From Amycolatopsis oliviviridis (lineage in GTDB: Bacteria; Actinomycetota; Actinomycetes; Mycobacteriales; Pseudonocardiaceae), in the NCBI RefSeq assembly GCF_014654365.1, contig NZ_BNAY01000007.1, positions 286,170 to 350,169 on the forward strand: a stretch of DNA of 64,000 bases. Reading direction: 5' to 3'. The position numbers were made by a program, and so were the translations under genes. Shown one piece after another: positions 55,701 through 61,700 of this stretch. Position 1 is the first letter of the stretch, and each line of letters starts with the position of its first letter. A model generated the notes under the pieces. That model had not been told where the DNA came from and searched no databases. It saw only the letters and a program-made list of their open reading frames with translations.

Positions 55701-58700
55701 CGTTATGGAAACCGGCGACGCTCTGGGGCTGATCGCTTCCTTCGAGGGACAGCAGGGTTTCGCCGCGGACGGTATGCCCAGCTGGTCCGACGACGACTTT
55801 CTGAACGATCTGTCCACAGTGGGCGAGGCCTGGCAGTCGTTCGAGCTCGGGTTCGACGACTCGGCGTGGTCGGCGGGACAGGATCCGAGCTGGATTTCAC
55901 CAGGCCGTGCGGCCGCCGCCGAGCAGGCCCGGCGGCGGGGCCGTGAGGCGTCGCGGCCGTTGGCGTCCGAGAGCTCTGAGCTGCGGGCCGACCTGCCCGC
56001 GGTGCCGGTGTTCCCGGCCGATCGTGTGGGTGCGCGGCAGTGGGTGGTGACCGAGGGCGAGCGTGTTCACGACCGGTTCGAGGCGGTGGGCCGCGAAACT
56101 GTTCGAGGTCATATCGGTGTCGCTCAGCGGTTGGTGGATCTGTATCACCGGGTTCCGATGGCCGCGTCTTTGGCGACGCTGACCGATGCGGAACTGGTGG
56201 CGCTGGACACGAATTTCCAGGTGAAGAACGTGGTCGCCGACTACCTGTCCCGTGGTGGGGATGAGTTGGCGGCCTTGGGGTTGTCGCGTGGTCTGGCCGT
56301 GGCGCTGGGCACGCTGGTATCCCCGCTGTCCGATGTGGACTTGCCGGATGTTCCGGTGTCGCGTGCTGATGTGGTGGCGTGGCTGGGTGGCGCGGCTGAT
56401 CATGCCCGGACGTCGTTGGGTAAGCGGTCGGCGGATGTCGCTGAGTCGGCGTTGGTACGGGCGACGGCGTTGGTGTCGCGGTATCACCGGGTTCCTGTGT
56501 GGATCGGGGAGCCTGCTCCGGAGCAGCGGGAAGCGGTCCGGCTCAACGACGATGTCAAGGACCTTCTCGCGTCGTATCTGGTCCGTGGTCTGCATGAGGG
56601 TGACGCGCACGCGCTGGCTATGGAGCTGGCCGCGAAGCTCGGGACCCAGCGAACCGCGTCGGCGTTGCCCGGTGGTGCGCGCCAAGAGGCGCAGGCGGTC
56701 GCCGGGGAAAGCTCTCGCAGCGGCGGGAGTGCCGTGCCGGAACGGCGAGTGGCGAACGACACCGCTCCGGCTCCCACCGGGAACGCGGTCGAACTGTGGT
56801 CCGGCGGATTCGTGCACTCGAAGTCGCACACTGTCCGTGAAGAGCACTTGCGGACGCTGCGCGAGAACGTGGCGGCGGAGCTCTCCACACGGGACGCCGA
56901 GCGGACGGCAGGTGGCTACCTTCGCGAAGATCTGCGACTGGTCCTGCGTGCCCAGGTCAGAACCCCGGCCGACATCACCGCCGCCCACGCGAGGTTGGCT
57001 GAAGCGCACCTCCAGGTCATGGAGGTTCTCGAAGCGGCGGGAACCGAAGTGGTGATCAGCCCGGTGCTGACCTCGCTCCGGACAGGGGCCTCGCGGCTGG
57101 AACTGCTCCGGTCCCCGGACGGCTCCGCGTTGACCGCCGAGGACTACCGTGCCGCGACGTCGGCCGAATTGACGCTGTTCCCGTTGATGAACGCGGTGCC
57201 GACGGCGCACGAAGACCGGATCCGGGCGATGGCGGCCGGTGCGGCGGAGCGTGCGGCGCAGGAAGGACAGGAGGCGCCCACCTTCACCTTCTCGCTGAGG
57301 CCACTGCGGGTGGAAACCGAGGCGGCTCGCGCGGCACGGCAGGCGTATTTCACGCGCCTGGTGGACGAAGGCATGGCCGGGGCCGAGGAGACGGAGCAGC
57401 GGACGGCCGCCTGGGCGCCGACCGTCGAAGTCCGCTATGCCGGTGGCCGGGCTTATTCCGAGGTCACGGTTCAGGTCGCGATCAATGACGCCGTCGGTGA
57501 CGGCCGTGCAGGGCCATGGCTGCTCTCGTTCATGAATGCGAGGTCGGGGGTGTCCGGGCAAGACCGGGCGCTGCTGGCCGGCTGGGCCGACACGCACGCT
57601 TCCCTGATCGTGTTCCGTCACGGAAACCGGCAACGCCCACTGGACATCCGGCTCACTCGCCTCGTGTCCAACCACAACCAGGACGGCTACCCGGACGCAG
57701 AGGTGTCGGCCGCGATCGGGGAGCAGCTGACGAGGTCGGTGCTGGCCGCGCTGCCCGAGCGGTCGGTGGAGGCACGGCCGGCGGAGCTCGGCTACGAACT
57801 GCGCACCGGGTTCAGGAAGCTCAGCGACAAGGAAAAGGCCGACGGCCTGTCGGTCGGCTATTCGCTGACCGTCGTGCCGGATCCGCGGCCGGGGTGGCAG
57901 GTTCCCGACTATCGCGCTGTCCGGCAGCTGGACGAGCTCGTCTTCGTCCAGGGCAAGCCGTCGCTGGTCGACGCGTCCCGGTGGGACCTGACGCAGATGA
58001 TCACCGGGGCCGTCGAGCGAGCGGTCGCTTCAGGACGGAACGGCGTGGAGCCGATCACCTTCGTGGTCGACAGGCAGATCGCCGAGTCGGCTTCCCTGAG
58101 CCGGGCTCGTGAGGAGCATCTGCGGGCGCTCGCCGAAGACGCCATCCGGGAGCTCGGGCAGGAGGCCGGAACGCGAATCGATCCGCCGCGGATCACGGTG
58201 GAACAAGGCAAGGGCCGCAAGACCGGCCAGATCGTGGCACAGGCCGGCTTCTCGGGGACCGGTGAGACTCGCGAGAGCCGCGAGGCCCGCGATCTCGCCG
58301 CAGCCGCGACGATGGGGCGGGAGCTGCGCTCGGCGGATGTTCCTGCCCGGCGGCAGACCGGGGAAACCGCGGTGCGGGACATTTCGCCGAACCGTGCGGG
58401 TGAGGCGGCGCAGGCCAGGCAGCGGGCTCGGGCGTTGTCGCGGCCGGCGGCGGCCGACAGCCCGGAGTCGCGTGCGGCCGGCCTGCCCGCGGTGCCGGTG
58501 TTCCCACAGGACCGCGAAGGTGCGCGCCAATGGGTGGTGACCGAGGGCGAGCGTATTCTCGGCCGGTTCCGGGCTGCCGGGATGAACACGGTCCAGAGCG
58601 TCATCGGGGACGCGCAGCGATTGGTCGATCTGTATCACCGGGTGCCGACGGCCGCTTCCCGTGACAGCCTGACCGATGCGGAGTTCGTCGAATTGCAGAC

Positions 58701-61700
58701 GAACGTCCATGTGAAGAACGTGGTCGCCGACTTCCTCGTCCGTGGTGGGGATGAGCAGGCGGCGCTGGGGTTGTCGCGTGGTCTGGCGGTGGCGCTGGGG
58801 ACGTCGACGCGGGATACGTCCGATGTGGACTTGCCGGGGATCCCGGTCGAGCGTGACGATGCGGTGGCGTGGCTGGGTGCCGCGGCCGATCGTGCTCGGA
58901 CGTCGTTGGGCAAGCGGTCCGCGGAGGTCGCAGAGACGGCGATGGCGCGGGCGACAAGCCTGGTGTCGCGGTACCACCACGTTCCCGTGTGGATCGAGGA
59001 GCCCGCTCCCGAACAGCGGGAAACCGTCCGTCTTAACAATGACGTGAAGGACCTTCTCGCGTCTTACCTGGTCCGTGGTCTGCATGAGGGGGACGCACAC
59101 GCTCTGGCGATGGAGCTGGCGGCGAAGCTCGGTACCCGGCGCACGTCTTCGGGGGCGCTGCCTGGTGGTTCGGGCGAGAACTCGCCTGCGCAGGCGGGCG
59201 AAAGCTCTCGCGGTGGCGAGAATGCCGTGCTGGAGGGGCTGCGTACCTGGCGTCCGTCCACTTGGGACGGTTCGGAGACCTGGCGGGACGAGCTGGAGCG
59301 CCTTCGCGCCGAGCTGCCGCCGCACTACGAGGTTCCTTCGGCAGGGGAGAAGCTCACCGGCGCCGCGGCGGACCTTCGGAAGTCGTGGGTTCTCGGCATG
59401 CGGGGCGACCTCGACCCCCGGACCGGCCGGGAGATCAAGGGCACGGTGGTGGCGGAGCTGGCCGGCCGGGACGTCGCACCGGGAACCCCGTCGGTCTGGT
59501 GGCGGAACGCCGGTATGTCGGCCCGCCCCACTCTGGAACCGGCGGCCGCGGACGCTTTCGAAAAGGTCTGGGAAGGACGATTCGACAACTCGAAGTCGCG
59601 CACCGTCCTCGCGGCGGATCTGGACAGGTTGCGCGACGAGGTGACCGCGGGACTCTCCGAGCGGGCCGCCGCCCGGGACGTGGGTGGATTCCTGCGCGAC
59701 GACCTGCGGCTGGTGGTTTCCGGTCAGATGAGGACTCCGGAGGACGTCGCTTCCGCCCGGGTGAAGCTGGCCGAAGCGCATCGCCAGGTCATGGAGGTTC
59801 TCGACGCGGCGGGAACCGGCGTGGTGATCAGTCCGGTGCTGCTGTCGCTCCGGACGGGGTCGGTGCGACTGGATCTGCTCCGGTTCCCGGACGTCTCCGC
59901 GTTGACCGCCACGGGGCACCGGGATTCGGTGTCGGCTGAAGTGACGCTGTTCTCGACGATGAATTCGTTGCCGGTGGCACACGAAGACAGGATCCGGGTG
60001 ATGGCGGCCGGTGCGGCCGGGCGTGCGGCCCGGGAGGGGCGAGAGGCACCTGTTTTCAGGTTCTCGCTGAGGCCGCCGCGGGTCGACACCGATGCGGCTC
60101 GTGCGGCACGGCAGGTGTACTTCACGCGGCTGGTGACCGAAGGCATGGCAGAGGCCGCGGAGACGGCGCCGGAAACGACCGGCAGCACGCCGAGGGTGGA
60201 GATCCGCTATACCGGCAGCCGGGCGGACAGCGAGATCGCGGTTCGGGTCTCGGTCGGCGACGGCGTGCGTGACGACCTGATCGGGCGTTGGCAGGTATCG
60301 GTCTCGAGTGCGAAGGCAGGGGTGTCCGAACACGACCGGGCGCTGCTGGCGGCCTGGGCCGAGGCGAACGCTCCCTTGATCGCTCTTCGCCAGACGAACC
60401 AGGAACGTCCGCTGGACATCCGGATCACGCGCATCGACGGCGGCGTCAAGAAGCGCGCGTACCCGGACGACACGGTGTCGACCGTGATCACGGAGCAGCT
60501 GACGAGGTCGTTGGCGGCCGCCCTGCCGGAGGGAGCCGCGCAGTCGACGTTGGCGGATCTCGGCTATCACTTGCCCATCGGGGGCCGGAAGATCACCGCG
60601 GAGGAAAAAGCGAGCGACCTGCCGGTCGGCTACTGGATGACCGTCGTGCCGGATCCGCACCCGGGCCGAAGGGTTCCCGACTACCGGGCTCTTCGCCAGG
60701 TGGACGAGCTCGCCTTCGTTCCGGGTACTTCGTTGCTGGCCGACGCGTCCCGGTGGGACCTGCGGCAGATGATCACCGGTGCTGTCCAGCGAGCTGCCGC
60801 CGAGGCGGGCGCCGGCCGGGCCGGCGTGGTGGAATCGATCGCGCTGGTGCTCGAGAAGCAGACGGCCGAGCCGAACTCCCTGACCCAAGAACGGATGTCC
60901 GGGCTGCGGGCGCTCGCCGAGGGCCTCGTGGGCGACGCCGTCCGGGAGCTCGCGCAGGACACCGGGTCGCGGATCGATCCGCCGCGGATCACGGTCGAGC
61001 GCGGCAAGGGCCGGAAGACCGGTCAGACCGTGGCGCACGCCAGGTTGCAGGACGCCGGGGTGCGTACGGCGACGGCCGCGTCGGGTTCCCTGGCCTGGGC
61101 GACCGGCCGGACCGCGGCGCACGCCGGGTTGCCGGCGGCCGCGGCCGGGACGGGATTCGAGGCCATGCGTCCGTTGGTGCGCGGGGCGGGCATTCCCGGC
61201 TGGCAGTGGGTCGGCGATCACCGGAGTGACCGCTGGGACGCGGACGTGCGGGCCCTGCGTGAGTGGGCGAACGCGATCGTGCCGGTGATCCGGGATCGGG
61301 CCACGCGCGGTATCGAGCCGCTGGACCTTCAGCTCGTCCGCTACATGAACAATCTTCCGGCGGATCCCGGCGCCCGGAACCGCTTGGTCGAAGCCGCGCG
61401 GAACGTGGTGAAGAGCGCGCTCGAAGCGGCGGCGGGGCCGGATGGCCTCCCGGCTCAGGCCGGGGCCGCGGAACCACCACTGTCGGTGGTACTCGCGTCC
61501 GGGCAGTTCCGTCAGGACTGGCAGCTGTGGTTGCGTCCTGGCCCGAACGGTTCGGTCGAGGGCTACCGGGCGGTGCGGACTCTGGACATGCCGTTCGATC
61601 GGGGACAGACGACGCTGGCTCCGGCGGTGGAGTGGCGCCTGCGGCAGATGCTGTCAGGTGCCTCCGAACAGCACGGTGACGGCGTGCCGGTCTCGTTCAC

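Noticed and set aside
58030..61221. A 1,063-codon minus-strand frame
   Set aside because: Antisense shadow of module copies A4 and C4; it has no family motifs.
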